Source of the DNA: Nitrospirota bacterium
GTDB taxonomy: Bacteria; Nitrospirota; Thermodesulfovibrionia; Thermodesulfovibrionales; JdFR-85
NCBI GenBank assembly: GCA_013151785.1
Contig: JAADHP010000144.1
Span: 1 to 8,753, forward strand
Direction of reading: 5' to 3'
DNA length: 8,753 nucleotides
Part shown: positions 1-6,267 of the stretch, in pieces
Numbering within the stretch: position 1 is the stretch's first letter
Layout of the letters: every line of letters starts with the position of its first letter
The notes under the pieces: generated by a model
Databases searched by the model: none
The model's input: the letters and a program-made list of their open reading frames with translations, nothing else
Told to the model about the DNA's origin: nothing
Made by a program: the position numbers and the translations under genes

Positions 1-889
1 TGGGAATGAGCCTGAACCACGGTGGTCACCTCACCCATGGTGCAAAGGTCAATTTTTCAGGTATCCTGTACAATGCTGTTACCTATGGTGTAAACAGAGA
101 GGGGTATATAGACTATGATGAGGTAAGAGAGATTGCCAGAAAGACAAGACCCAAACTGATCATAACAGGAGCAAGTGCCTATTCAAGGATAATAGATTTC
201 AAGATATTTTCAGAGATAGCGCAGGAGGTGGAAGCCTATCTGCTGGCAGACATCGCCCATATTGCAGGTCTGATTGCCGCAGGACTGCATCCCTCTCCGG
301 TTCCCTATGCTGACTTTGTTACCTCTACCACTCATAGAGGGGTCCAAGAGGCGGATTGATAATGTGCAAAAAGGACTATGCCAAGAGTATTGATAAGATG
401 ATATTTCCAGGGATACAGGGTGGCCCCCTTGTACATGTAATAGCCGCAAAGGCTGTTGCCTTCAAGGAGGCCATGAGTGAGGAGTTCAGAACATACCAGG
501 CACAGGTAATAAAAAATGCCAGGAGACTATCTGAAGAACTTATAAGGAGAGGTTTTAATATCATATCTGGGGGTACTGATAACCACCTGATGCTTGTGGA
601 TCTGACAAAAAAGAATATCACAGGCAGGGATGCTGAGAATGCACTGGATCTCTGTGGAATAACAGTTAATAAAAACGCCATTCCCTTTGATGAACAACCT
701 CCAACCATAACAAGCGGAATAAGACTTGGCACACCCTGTGTTACCACGCGTGGAATGGGTGAGGATGAGATGGTGGAGATTGCAGAGATCATTGAAGAGG
801 TGGTAAATAATTCAAAGGATGCCGAGGAACTGCAAAGACTGAAGGAAAGGGCCCTATCTTTAAGCAGACGTTTTCCCATCTATCAGTAA
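1..889 (+). pseudogene. glyA: Serine hydroxymethyltransferase, 5'-truncated by window edge and frameshifted at the catalytic lysine
   Basis: Serine hydroxymethyltransferase (SHMT) is a cytosolic PLP enzyme that interconverts serine plus tetrahydrofolate with glycine plus methylene-tetrahydrofolate. The visible part begins at about residue 119 in E. coli numbering (HGGHLTHG motif), so roughly 118 residues lie outside the window. The PLP-site motif DIAHIAGL is present (Asp and His matching D200 and H203). The first frame runs to VTSTTH (His codon at 333-335), then reads out of frame to a TGA at 357-359. The correct frame resumes at 338 with RGPRGGLIMCKK and continues intact to TAA at 887-889, including IQGGPL and the SGIRLGTP segment that holds the substrate-carboxylate arginine. 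Family members read TTTTHKTLRGPRGG here, so three residues (K-T-L) are represented by only two bases (336-337), a net loss of 7 bases. The lost Lys is the Schiff-base lysine (K229 in E. coli). Restoring them gives about 414 residues, the normal length. The identity is certain. Whether this is a real mutation or a sequence/assembly error cannot be decided here; the lack of further decay favours a very recent event or an error. Confidence 0.9.
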
Positions 890-927
890 ATACAGAACTT
901 CCCATCCCTATATAAACTCATGTATAA

Positions 928-1165
928 CCCAAATCCAGATGTAAGACAACTGAAAAACTACTGGAAGCAGTGGTATGGTAGAGTCTGAACGGTTTGGAAT
1001 TTTGCATAAGATTCACCAGGAGGGTGAATCGCAAAATTCCCTCGGAAGCGGACAGGATGTCCGCTGAGAATAAGGGGCCCCCGGAAAATCGCAAGATTTT
1101 TTGGGGTATCTGGGATGTGTAAGACTCTACCATACCACTGCTGTAACTTTATTGCTGGATTTGGG
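928..1165. mobile_element. 238-bp palindromic element, MITE-like, with terminal inverted repeats and three internal hairpins
   Basis: The ends are perfect inverted repeats: CCCAAATCCAG at 928-938 and CTGGATTTGGG at 1155-1165. A second, longer perfect arm of 21 bp lies inside them (966-986 against 1122-1142). A 5-bp direct repeat TATAA flanks the element on both sides (923-927 and 1166-1170), as expected of a target-site duplication. Between the arms are three hairpins: 996-1040 (10-bp stem GGAATTTTGC/GCAAAATTCC, then a 4-base bulge and an 8-bp stem GATTCACC/GGTGAATC); 1047-1065 (8-bp stem AGCGGACA/TGTCCGCT, loop GGA); and 1079-1106 (12 pairs, two of them G-U on the plus strand, closed by a GCAA tetraloop). 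No transposase or convincing ORF is present, so it would have to be mobilised in trans. The architecture fits a non-autonomous MITE. The G-U pairs and GNRA loop also allow a structured RNA read on the plus strand. The inverted repeats are directly visible; the mobility and the TSD are inference, since a 5-bp AT-only repeat can arise by chance. Confidence 0.65.
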
Positions 1166-1171
1166 TATAAT
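1166..1171 (+). promoter_or_regulatory. Putative -10 box (TATAAT) of nrdR
   Basis: This is a perfect TATAAT hexamer with only 8 bases between it and the nrdR ATG at 1180. Initiation about 7 bases downstream of the box would place the transcript start at or just before the ATG, so the mRNA would be leaderless or nearly so; no Shine-Dalgarno sequence is visible upstream of the ATG. No good -35 lies 16-18 bp upstream within the palindromic element. The first five bases are one copy of the TATAA repeat that flanks that element. AT-rich hexamers are common, so confidence is moderate to low. Confidence 0.4.
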
Positions 1172-1179
1172 TAATAACT

Positions 1180-1659
1180 ATGAAATGTCCTTATTGTGGA
1201 AATCTTGACGACAGAGTTATTGATTCCAGGATGAGCAAGGAAGGAGATGTGATAAGACGACGGAGGGAATGTCTGAGGTGCGAGAAGAGGTTTACCTCTT
1301 ATGAGAGAATCGAAGAAAGCCTTCCCATGGTGGTTAAGAAGGACAATCGCAGGGAACCATTTCAGCGTAGCAAGGTAGTGGCTGGCTTGAAAAAGGCATG
1401 TGAGAAGAGAAAGGTCTCCACAGATACCCTTGAGGCTATAGCCGACAGAATCGAAAAAACCGTTCTTGAAATGGGCGTAAAAGAGGTCCCCAGCAATCTG
1501 ATCGGTGAAGAGGTTATGAAGGCCCTGAAAGACCTTGACAAGGTGGCATATATCAGGTTTGCATCGGTTTATCGTGCCTTTGAAGACATAAATGAATTCC
1601 TGGACGAAATCAAGGCCCTTTTTGAAGCTGAAAAGAAAGCAAGCCCTCCTACAAACTGA
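1180..1659 (+). CDS. nrdR: Transcriptional repressor NrdR
   Basis: NrdR is a zinc-ribbon/ATP-cone repressor that senses ATP/dATP and represses ribonucleotide reductase operons by binding NrdR boxes. The 159-residue length is typical for the family. The N-terminal zinc ribbon shows C3-x2-C6 and C31-x2-C34 (MKCPYCG...RRRECLRCEKRFTSYE), with the usual arginine-rich DNA-binding stretch at residues 26-29. The ATP-cone follows from about residue 49 to 139 (VVKKDNRREPFQRSKVVAGLKKAC; later VAYIRFASVYRAFEDINEF, the conserved C-terminal signature). The start is fixed by the invariant MKCPYCG. There is no ribosome binding site, and a TATAAT box sits 8 bases upstream, so translation may begin on a leaderless mRNA. 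The gene follows glyA, a common pairing, but is separated from it by the palindromic element. Its TGA overlaps the ATG of the priA-like gene (TGATG), implying translational coupling. I saw no clear NrdR box or ribonucleotide reductase gene in the window. Confidence 0.97.
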   Translation: MKCPYCGNLDDRVIDSRMSKEGDVIRRRRECLRCEKRFTSYERIEESLPMVVKKDNRREPFQRSKVVAGLKKACEKRKVSTDTLEAIADRIEKTVLEMGVKEVPSNLIGEEVMKALKDLDKVAYIRFASVYRAFEDINEFLDEIKALFEAEKKASPPTN

Positions 1660-3530
1660 TGCTGATCTGTGATGTTGTATTTCCACAGAAACTCTCCTTC
1701 CTTACCTACATGGTACCCGAGCCACTGGTGCCAGCTGTCAGGGCTGGACAGGTTGTGGATGCGCCGATAAGAGGAAAGGTAAAGAGGGGAATTGTATTAA
1801 GGGTATACAATAAAGATACCGTTGAAAACTCACTCAAATACATAGAGGGTATTGCCTTTGCCGAGCCTCTGTATTCCGAGGAACTGCTTTCCTTGATCGA
1901 ATGGACTACCCGGTATTATTATTCCAACCATGGAACCGTTCTGAAAAGCACTCCTTTCAAGGATTTTATAAAAAAAACAGGAAAGATCAAACAGCGGAAA
2001 CCCCAGCCTTTGAAATGGCATGTATCTGTACCAGAAGAAGACCGCAGGTTGGTGAAAAAGGTCTGCAACTCCAGGGGATACAGTACCTTTCTCTACAAAG
2101 CAGCAGACAGATTCCATGAACTCGGTTTTGTATCAATGCTTCTGGAGAATTTTCCCAGGGGGATTGTACTTGTTCCCGAGATCAGGGATGCAGAGCTGGT
2201 CTATTCATATCTGAGCAGCATTTTTGATGAACGGGTATGTATTTATCACAGTGGATTAAAGAGATCAGAGAGACACGATGTTCTCCTTGGGCTTTACGAA
2301 GGCAGGTATGATTATATAATTGGTACAAGATCAGTGGTTTTTGCTCCATTTAAAAGGCCGTCCTTTGTAGTCGTTATGAGAGAACATAATCTTTCTTATA
2401 AACAGGAGGAGGCACCACGATTCCATGCAAGAGATGTAGCCGTCATGAGGGGTTATCTTGAGAAGATACCTGTGGTGCTTACCTCTGTTACGCCTTCTTC
2501 AGAGACCTATGTCAATCTTTACAAGAAAAAATATACGTTGTTGAGTTCATCTGTCAGGAAGATAAACCCAGAGGTGTTTATCATAAAACAGGGAAGAAAG
2601 AAGGAATCTATTGCAAAGGAGATTATTCGTAGAATAAAAGCACTTCCCGGGGATGAGTCAATGCTTGCTATCATCCACAGACAGGGCTATTCGCTTTTAA
2701 TCTGTGAGGAATGCGACACCATAGTCTATTGTGCAGAGTGTGAAAAACCACTTGTGATACATAAAGAAGGAATCGAGCCATTTATGCAATGCCATCAATG
2801 TGGAGAGAAGAGACAGGTTGTGTCTCAATGTCCAAGATGCGGTGGGTATAAACTGCAGTATTTTGGTGCTGGCATTGAAAGAATAGAGGAGGAGTTGAAG
2901 AGCATACTGGGAAGAAAACCCGTGAGGGTTGAACGTCTTGAATCGGTTCTATCTGGCGAGTTCAGTGAGAAACCGGTCATAGTGGGCACTTTTAACGCGA
3001 GAAGATTGAGCACTATAAAGGATATTTCCATAATAGTTTTCCTGACACCTGATGTGAGTCTGAACAGATTTGAGGTAAAGGCTGTGGAGCGATTCGTCCA
3101 GGATGTTTTTTACTTCAGAGATTTTCTCAAAGAGAAAGGTAAGATGCTTATCCAGACATCACTGGGCTGGCACAGGGCATACAAATATATAAAAAACTGG
3201 GACTATGACGGATTTATGATTGACGAGCTAAAAAGAAGAAGGCAACATATGCTTTATCCTTATATGAAGACAGTGAGCATAAGGTTCTCATCAAATAAAG
3301 GAGTTGCTCCCGAGTTTGTGGAAAAGATTGTTGGTTCAGATACCCGAAAGATAATCTGCTCTGGCCCCCTGAACCTGATTTATGATGCAAAGGGGCATTT
3401 AAAGGAGTTCCAGCTGATTATCAGGGGAAAGGATTCTAAAAGGTTAAGAGATATGGTAGTTGAGTTGATGGATTTTTCCAGAAAAAATGATTTAGACATT
3501 AAGATCGATGTTGACCCTGTGTTCATTTAA
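1659..3530 (+). CDS. priA: PriA-like primosomal protein N', degenerate helicase motifs (probably ATPase-dead)
   Basis: PriA is the replication-restart DNA helicase that recognises stalled forks and loads the replicative helicase. This 623-residue protein has PriA layout but is shorter than the usual 730 or so. The N-terminal 3'-DNA-end binding domain covers about residues 1-100 (VRAGQVVDAPIRGKVKRGIV). The helicase core is recognisable from LVPEI (171-175), YHSGL (196-200), GTRSVVFAPF (222-231) and SYKQEEAPRFHARDVAV (246-262). The zinc region keeps all eight cysteines (C349, C352, C358, C361, C378, C381, C391, C394), then FGAGIERIEEEL (402-413). The catalytic motifs are missing: the GVTGSGKT P-loop position aligns with AADRFHEL (148-155); DEEH is MREH (240-243); motif III reads TSVTPS; and the QVAGRAGR motif VI region is VQDVFYFRDF (480-489). 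ATP hydrolysis and unwinding are therefore unlikely, whereas DNA binding and a scaffold role could persist. Actinobacterial PriA proteins are a known case of helicase-motif loss. The long, uninterrupted frame with conserved zinc sites argues against a pseudogene. It overlaps nrdR by 1 base, and its 3' end overlaps ribF by 39 bp. Confidence 0.88.
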   Translation: MLICDVVFPQKLSFLTYMVPEPLVPAVRAGQVVDAPIRGKVKRGIVLRVYNKDTVENSLKYIEGIAFAEPLYSEELLSLIEWTTRYYYSNHGTVLKSTPFKDFIKKTGKIKQRKPQPLKWHVSVPEEDRRLVKKVCNSRGYSTFLYKAADRFHELGFVSMLLENFPRGIVLVPEIRDAELVYSYLSSIFDERVCIYHSGLKRSERHDVLLGLYEGRYDYIIGTRSVVFAPFKRPSFVVVMREHNLSYKQEEAPRFHARDVAVMRGYLEKIPVVLTSVTPSSETYVNLYKKKYTLLSSSVRKINPEVFIIKQGRKKESIAKEIIRRIKALPGDESMLAIIHRQGYSLLICEECDTIVYCAECEKPLVIHKEGIEPFMQCHQCGEKRQVVSQCPRCGGYKLQYFGAGIERIEEELKSILGRKPVRVERLESVLSGEFSEKPVIVGTFNARRLSTIKDISIIVFLTPDVSLNRFEVKAVERFVQDVFYFRDFLKEKGKMLIQTSLGWHRAYKYIKNWDYDGFMIDELKRRRQHMLYPYMKTVSIRFSSNKGVAPEFVEKIVGSDTRKIICSGPLNLIYDAKGHLKEFQLIIRGKDSKRLRDMVVELMDFSRKNDLDIKIDVDPVFI

Positions 3531-4442
3531 GATAAAGAGTGCTGTTTCAATATCCTTCTGTATCTGTGCCCTAAGGGCTTCTGGGGTGGGAAACCTTCTT
3601 TCTGCACGTATTCTGTCAACAAAATATACCCGTATATCCTTGCCAATGAGATTTCCCTTAAAGTCGAAGAGGTGAACCTCGTAGCTTGGCATGGTACCAC
3701 CGAAGGTGGGATTCTTTCCTATATTTGCCACACCGTTATACAACCTTCCATCTAAAAGGACTTTTACAGCATAGACACCTTCTCGTGGAACAATCTCATT
3801 CTCTGTAAGTAGATTTGCAGTTGGTGTGTTGAGAATCTTTTCTCCTCTGCCCGCGCCTTTTATTACCCTGCCTGATATTGAATAGGCCCTGCCAAGCAGA
3901 AAAGAGGCCTCACAGACCCTTCCCCATGAAAGAAGCTGTCGGATCCTGCTGCTGCTAACAGTCTGTCCATTGATCCTGAGGCTTCTCACCACAGTAAAGG
4001 CATATCCATACTGCTTTGCCTTTTTCCTTAACAATCTTGTGTCGCCTTCTTTGCCTTTACCGAATCTATAGTTGTGGCCTACAATCAGGTGTTTGGTCCC
4101 GATCCTGTCAATCAGGATATCTTTTATGAATACCTCTGCCGGAAGCCTGGAAAAATCCTTGTTGAAGTCTATCAGTACCATTACATCTATCCCCATGGCA
4201 CCTATGAGGCGGATCTTTTCATCAAGTGGAGTTAGAAGTTTCAGTCCTCTTTCAGGGGCAAGCACTCTCAAAGGATGGGGATGGAAGGTTATCACAATAC
4301 TTTCAGAGGAAGGTCTTTTTGATTCTATTACCTTCCGGAATATCTTTTGATGACCAAGATGAACACCATCAAAGTTCCCTATTGTCACCACCGGGTCTTT
4401 AAATGGCCTGTCTATTGAATCTAATCCTCTGTAAACTCTCAT
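3492..4442 (-). CDS. ribF: Bifunctional riboflavin kinase / FAD synthetase
   Basis: RibF phosphorylates riboflavin to FMN and then adenylylates FMN to FAD in the cytosol. The 316-residue length is typical. The N-terminal FMN adenylyltransferase domain (about 1-185) has the nucleotidyltransferase signature IGNFDGVHLGHQ at 21-32, TFHPHP at 52-57, VGHNYRFGKGKEGD at 121-134 and SSSRIRQLL at 163-171. The C-terminal riboflavin kinase domain (about 186-310) shows GRVIKGAGRG (191-200), the NTPTANL magnesium/ATP loop (205-211), GVYAVKV, NGVANIGKNPTFGG (237-250, metal-binding region) and YEVHLFDFKGNLIGK (254-268). The start ATG (complement of 4440-4442) is preceded by an AAGGA-type ribosome binding site a few bases upstream. 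The gene is transcribed divergently from the lpt operon and convergently to priA, and its last 12 codons plus stop overlap the end of priA antisense. No terminator is visible between the two. Confidence 0.97.
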   Translation of the reverse strand: MRVYRGLDSIDRPFKDPVVTIGNFDGVHLGHQKIFRKVIESKRPSSESIVITFHPHPLRVLAPERGLKLLTPLDEKIRLIGAMGIDVMVLIDFNKDFSRLPAEVFIKDILIDRIGTKHLIVGHNYRFGKGKEGDTRLLRKKAKQYGYAFTVVRSLRINGQTVSSSRIRQLLSWGRVCEASFLLGRAYSISGRVIKGAGRGEKILNTPTANLLTENEIVPREGVYAVKVLLDGRLYNGVANIGKNPTFGGTMPSYEVHLFDFKGNLIGKDIRVYFVDRIRAERRFPTPEALRAQIQKDIETALFILNEHRVNIDLNV

Positions 4443-4462
4443 AGTCCTTACAGTAATTTAAG

Positions 4463-4468
4463 ATTTTA
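4463..4468 (-). promoter_or_regulatory. Possible -10 box of ribF (TAAAAT on minus strand)
   Basis: Read on the minus strand, TAAAAT matches the sigma-70 -10 consensus at five of six positions and lies about 20 bases upstream of the ribF ATG. The best -35 candidate at 16-bp spacing (TTATGA) matches only three of six positions. It is the best candidate in the 83-bp divergent gap on this strand, but it is weak. Confidence 0.25.
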
Positions 4469-4505
4469 TTTGCTGAGGTTATGTTCATAAGCGTCTTGTT
4501 TCTTA

Positions 4506-4535
4506 TTGCCTAAAAACACTACAGAGTGATACAAT
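4506..4535 (+). promoter_or_regulatory. Putative extended -10 promoter of the lptC-rapZ operon
   Basis: The -35 is TTGCCT at 4506-4511 (four of six consensus matches), the spacer is 18 bp, and the -10 is TACAAT at 4530-4535 preceded by TG plus one base (TGATACAAT), which makes it an extended -10. Initiation 6-7 bases downstream of the -10 would fall on the lptC ATG at 4541, giving a leaderless message. If this promoter is real, the alternative GTG start of lptC at 4526 cannot be used from it, because that codon lies upstream of the predicted transcript start. Confidence 0.4.
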
Positions 4536-4540
4536 TTCTT

Positions 4541-5047
4541 ATGAGGATTATTCCTGTTGCTTTGTTTTTAATTACAATACCTATTATTTTATACTTTATA
4601 TCCACAGAAAGGGAAGGGTTAGATATAAAGCATCTGGTCAGGGGCTCACAGATGAGCTCTGTAGACATAATACATTTTACCGAGAAAAAACAAGATTGGG
4701 ATGCCCGGGTTGAAGAGGCGGTCTTTCGTCCAGGCAATGATATGGTGGATCTGAAACATGTAAGGCTCAACTATCCAGACAGGGATTTGCAGTTGCGAGC
4801 AAAGGACGGTCTGTATGATCTGCGATCAGGAAGGATACAATTAGAAAACGATATAGAAGGAACAATAAAGGGTACAGAGTTTAAATCAGCAAGGATCTCC
4901 TATAACCCTTTGAAAAACATAATTATTGCAAAGGATGGTCTGGTTATCAAAGGCAAGAAGTTCAGAATTACGGGCAATTCTGGTAAAATAATAGGGAACA
5001 ATATAATGAAGGTTGAAGGGAATGTCAAGGCTGTCTTTTATAAATAG
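4541..5047 (+). CDS. lptC: LPS export ABC transporter periplasmic protein LptC
   Basis: LptC is the bitopic inner-membrane protein that receives lipopolysaccharide from LptB2FG and passes it to LptA in the periplasm. The protein has a single N-terminal membrane anchor (MRIIPVALFLITIPIILYF) and then a soluble beta-rich domain of the OstA/LptC type with short alternating strands (VRLNYPDRDLQLRAKDGLYD, IQLENDIEGTIKG, FRITGNSGKIIGNNIMKVEG). At 168 residues it is a little short of the E. coli protein (about 190). I chose the ATG at 4541 because a putative extended -10 box (4530-4535) ends 5 bases upstream of it. A GTG at 4526 would add five residues (MIQFL), and neither codon has a Shine-Dalgarno sequence. 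Its 3' end overlaps lptA by 26 bp, and lptB follows, which is the usual lptCAB order. LptC sequences diverge strongly, so the assignment rests on topology and context as much as on sequence. Confidence 0.85.
   Translation: MRIIPVALFLITIPIILYFISTEREGLDIKHLVRGSQMSSVDIIHFTEKKQDWDARVEEAVFRPGNDMVDLKHVRLNYPDRDLQLRAKDGLYDLRSGRIQLENDIEGTIKGTEFKSARISYNPLKNIIIAKDGLVIKGKKFRITGNSGKIIGNNIMKVEGNVKAVFYK
5008..5012 (+). promoter_or_regulatory. Ribosome binding site that fixes the lptA start
   Basis: GAAGG lies 9 bases upstream of the ATG at 5022, inside the lptC coding sequence. An in-frame TTG at 5013 directly abuts this site and could not be served by it, so the ATG is the better start. Confidence 0.5.
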
Positions 5048-5534
5048 AGCATCATGTTTTCTGCTTGTCTTTTTCTTTCTTCTGGCTAACATCGCTTTTT
5101 CAGAGAACGGAGTCAGGGGAAACGATATATTTTTCTCGGATAAAGGGCCCATAGAAATAACCTCACAAAAGCTACAGACCTATAACAATTCCAATAAGGC
5201 AATATTCGAAGGCAATGTAATTGCAAAACAGGGACAGACAACCCTCTATGCCCAGTGGATGCAGGTCAAATACAATGATGATGGCCAGGTGGAGGAGATT
5301 CATGCCAGGGGAGATGTGAAGGTTGTGAAGTTAGACAGGGTGATCACCTCTGATGAGGTGGTATATTTCAGTAAAGAGGGGAAGATAGTTTTTACAGGTT
5401 CTCCTGTGGCAAGGGATAAAAAAAGTACAGTAACCGGTTCAAAAATGGTATATTATATTAAGGATGGCAGATCCATAGTGGAGAATTCCAGAGTTGTACT
5501 GAAGGGCAAGAAGACAAAGAAAGAGGACAAATAA
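5022..5534 (+). CDS. lptA: LPS transport periplasmic protein LptA (OstA-like)
   Basis: LptA polymerises into the periplasmic bridge that carries LPS from LptC to LptD at the outer membrane. The 170-residue protein starts with a signal peptide (basic MSRLSFINR, hydrophobic core CFLLVFFFLLANIAF, likely cleavage near residue 27). The mature part is an OstA-type beta-jellyroll: PIEITSQKLQTYNNSNKAIF (43-62), then GNVIAKQGQTTLYAQWMQV (64-82), EEIHARGDVKVV (91-102), ITSDEVVYFSKEGKIVFTG (108-126) and a last strand set (STVTGSKMVYYIKDGRSIVE, 135-154). The phrase KAIFEGNV followed by a strand with TLYA is the usual LptA signature. The lysine-rich tail KGKKTKKEDK is common in the family. The start overlaps the end of lptC by 26 bp; lptB begins 1 base after its stop codon. 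Confidence 0.92.
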   Translation: MSRLSFINRASCFLLVFFFLLANIAFSENGVRGNDIFFSDKGPIEITSQKLQTYNNSNKAIFEGNVIAKQGQTTLYAQWMQVKYNDDGQVEEIHARGDVKVVKLDRVITSDEVVYFSKEGKIVFTGSPVARDKKSTVTGSKMVYYIKDGRSIVENSRVVLKGKKTKKEDK

Positions 5535-5535
5535 G

Positions 5536-6267
5536 GTGAACAAAAGCCATATCCTAAGGGCTGAGGGGTTAAAAAAGACATATAAGGGAAAAGTGGCAGT
5601 AAAAGGTATCAGCATATCTCTTCAAACCGGAGAGATAGTTGGCCTGCTTGGACCAAACGGTGCAGGGAAGACAACCACATTCTATATGATCGTGGGCATG
5701 ACCCGTGGTGACAGTGGCAGAATATACATGGATAATACAGATATCACAGAGCTTCCCATGTACATGAGGGCAAGGCAGGGAATTAGTTACCTCCCCCAGG
5801 AGCCTTCCATATTCAGAAGATTAACAGTAAGGGATAATATCAGGGCCATATTAGAGGTGAGGGGTTACAGTGACAGGGAAATAGACGAGGAGGTCGACAG
5901 GCTTTTGGATGAATTCCGTTTAAACGAGATAGCAGACCGGAAGGGAATTACCCTTTCAGGTGGCGAGCGCAGGAAGACAGAGATCGCGAGGACCATAGCT
6001 ACCAGGCCTGTATTTATACTTTTTGATGAACCCTTTGCTGGTATTGATCCCATAGCAATTATTGAGCTAAAGAAGATGATGACATACCTGAAGAGCAAGG
6101 GCATCGGTATACTGATCACCGACCACAATGTAAGAGACACGCTGTCCATAACTGACAGGACATACATCATAAACAATGGTGAGATCCTGGACGAAGGAAC
6201 TCCTGAGAAACTTGTAAAGAACAAAGAGGTTGTTGAAACATACCTTGGGGAGGAGTTTAAACTGTAA
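5536..6267 (+). CDS. lptB: LPS export ABC transporter ATP-binding protein LptB
   Basis: LptB is the cytoplasmic ATPase that, as a dimer with LptF and LptG, extracts LPS from the inner membrane. All ABC motifs are intact in the 243 residues: Walker A GPNGAGKT (39-46), Q-loop glutamine 88 in LPQEPSIF, signature LSGGERRKTEIARTIAT (140-156), Walker B ILFDE with catalytic Glu165, D-loop AGIDP (168-172) and switch His197 in ITDHNVRDTL. LSGGERRK together with the ITDHNVRDTL segment distinguishes LptB from related branched-chain amino acid ATPases. The start is GTG, with AGAGGA at 5522-5527 eight bases upstream, inside the end of lptA. Its TAA overlaps the rpoN ATG (TAATG). The lptF and lptG genes are not in the window, as is usual. 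Confidence 0.97.
   Translation: MNKSHILRAEGLKKTYKGKVAVKGISISLQTGEIVGLLGPNGAGKTTTFYMIVGMTRGDSGRIYMDNTDITELPMYMRARQGISYLPQEPSIFRRLTVRDNIRAILEVRGYSDREIDEEVDRLLDEFRLNEIADRKGITLSGGERRKTEIARTIATRPVFILFDEPFAGIDPIAIIELKKMMTYLKSKGIGILITDHNVRDTLSITDRTYIINNGEILDEGTPEKLVKNKEVVETYLGEEFKL

Noticed and set aside
330..364. Programmed ribosomal frameshift in glyA
   Set aside because: There is no slippery heptamer at the junction, and shifting frame cannot restore the missing Lys-Thr-Leu residues, which are required for catalysis.
376..879. 167-residue open frame antisense to glyA
   Set aside because: It is a serine/isoleucine-rich shadow of the glyA coding strand with no family features.
1079..1106. Rho-independent terminator for glyA
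   Set aside because: The stem is strong, but the T run is inside the stem and the bases after it (TATCTGGG) contain no T tract; the hairpin is better explained as part of the palindromic element.
918..1133. 71-residue minus-strand reading frame in the glyA-nrdR gap
   Set aside because: It lies almost entirely in the palindromic element, has no ribosome binding site or recognisable domain, and its composition follows the inverted repeats.
4443..4525. Riboswitch (FMN type) upstream of ribF
   Set aside because: The 83-bp gap is too short and lacks the conserved FMN-element boxes; only a simple ribosome binding site and a weak -10 are seen.
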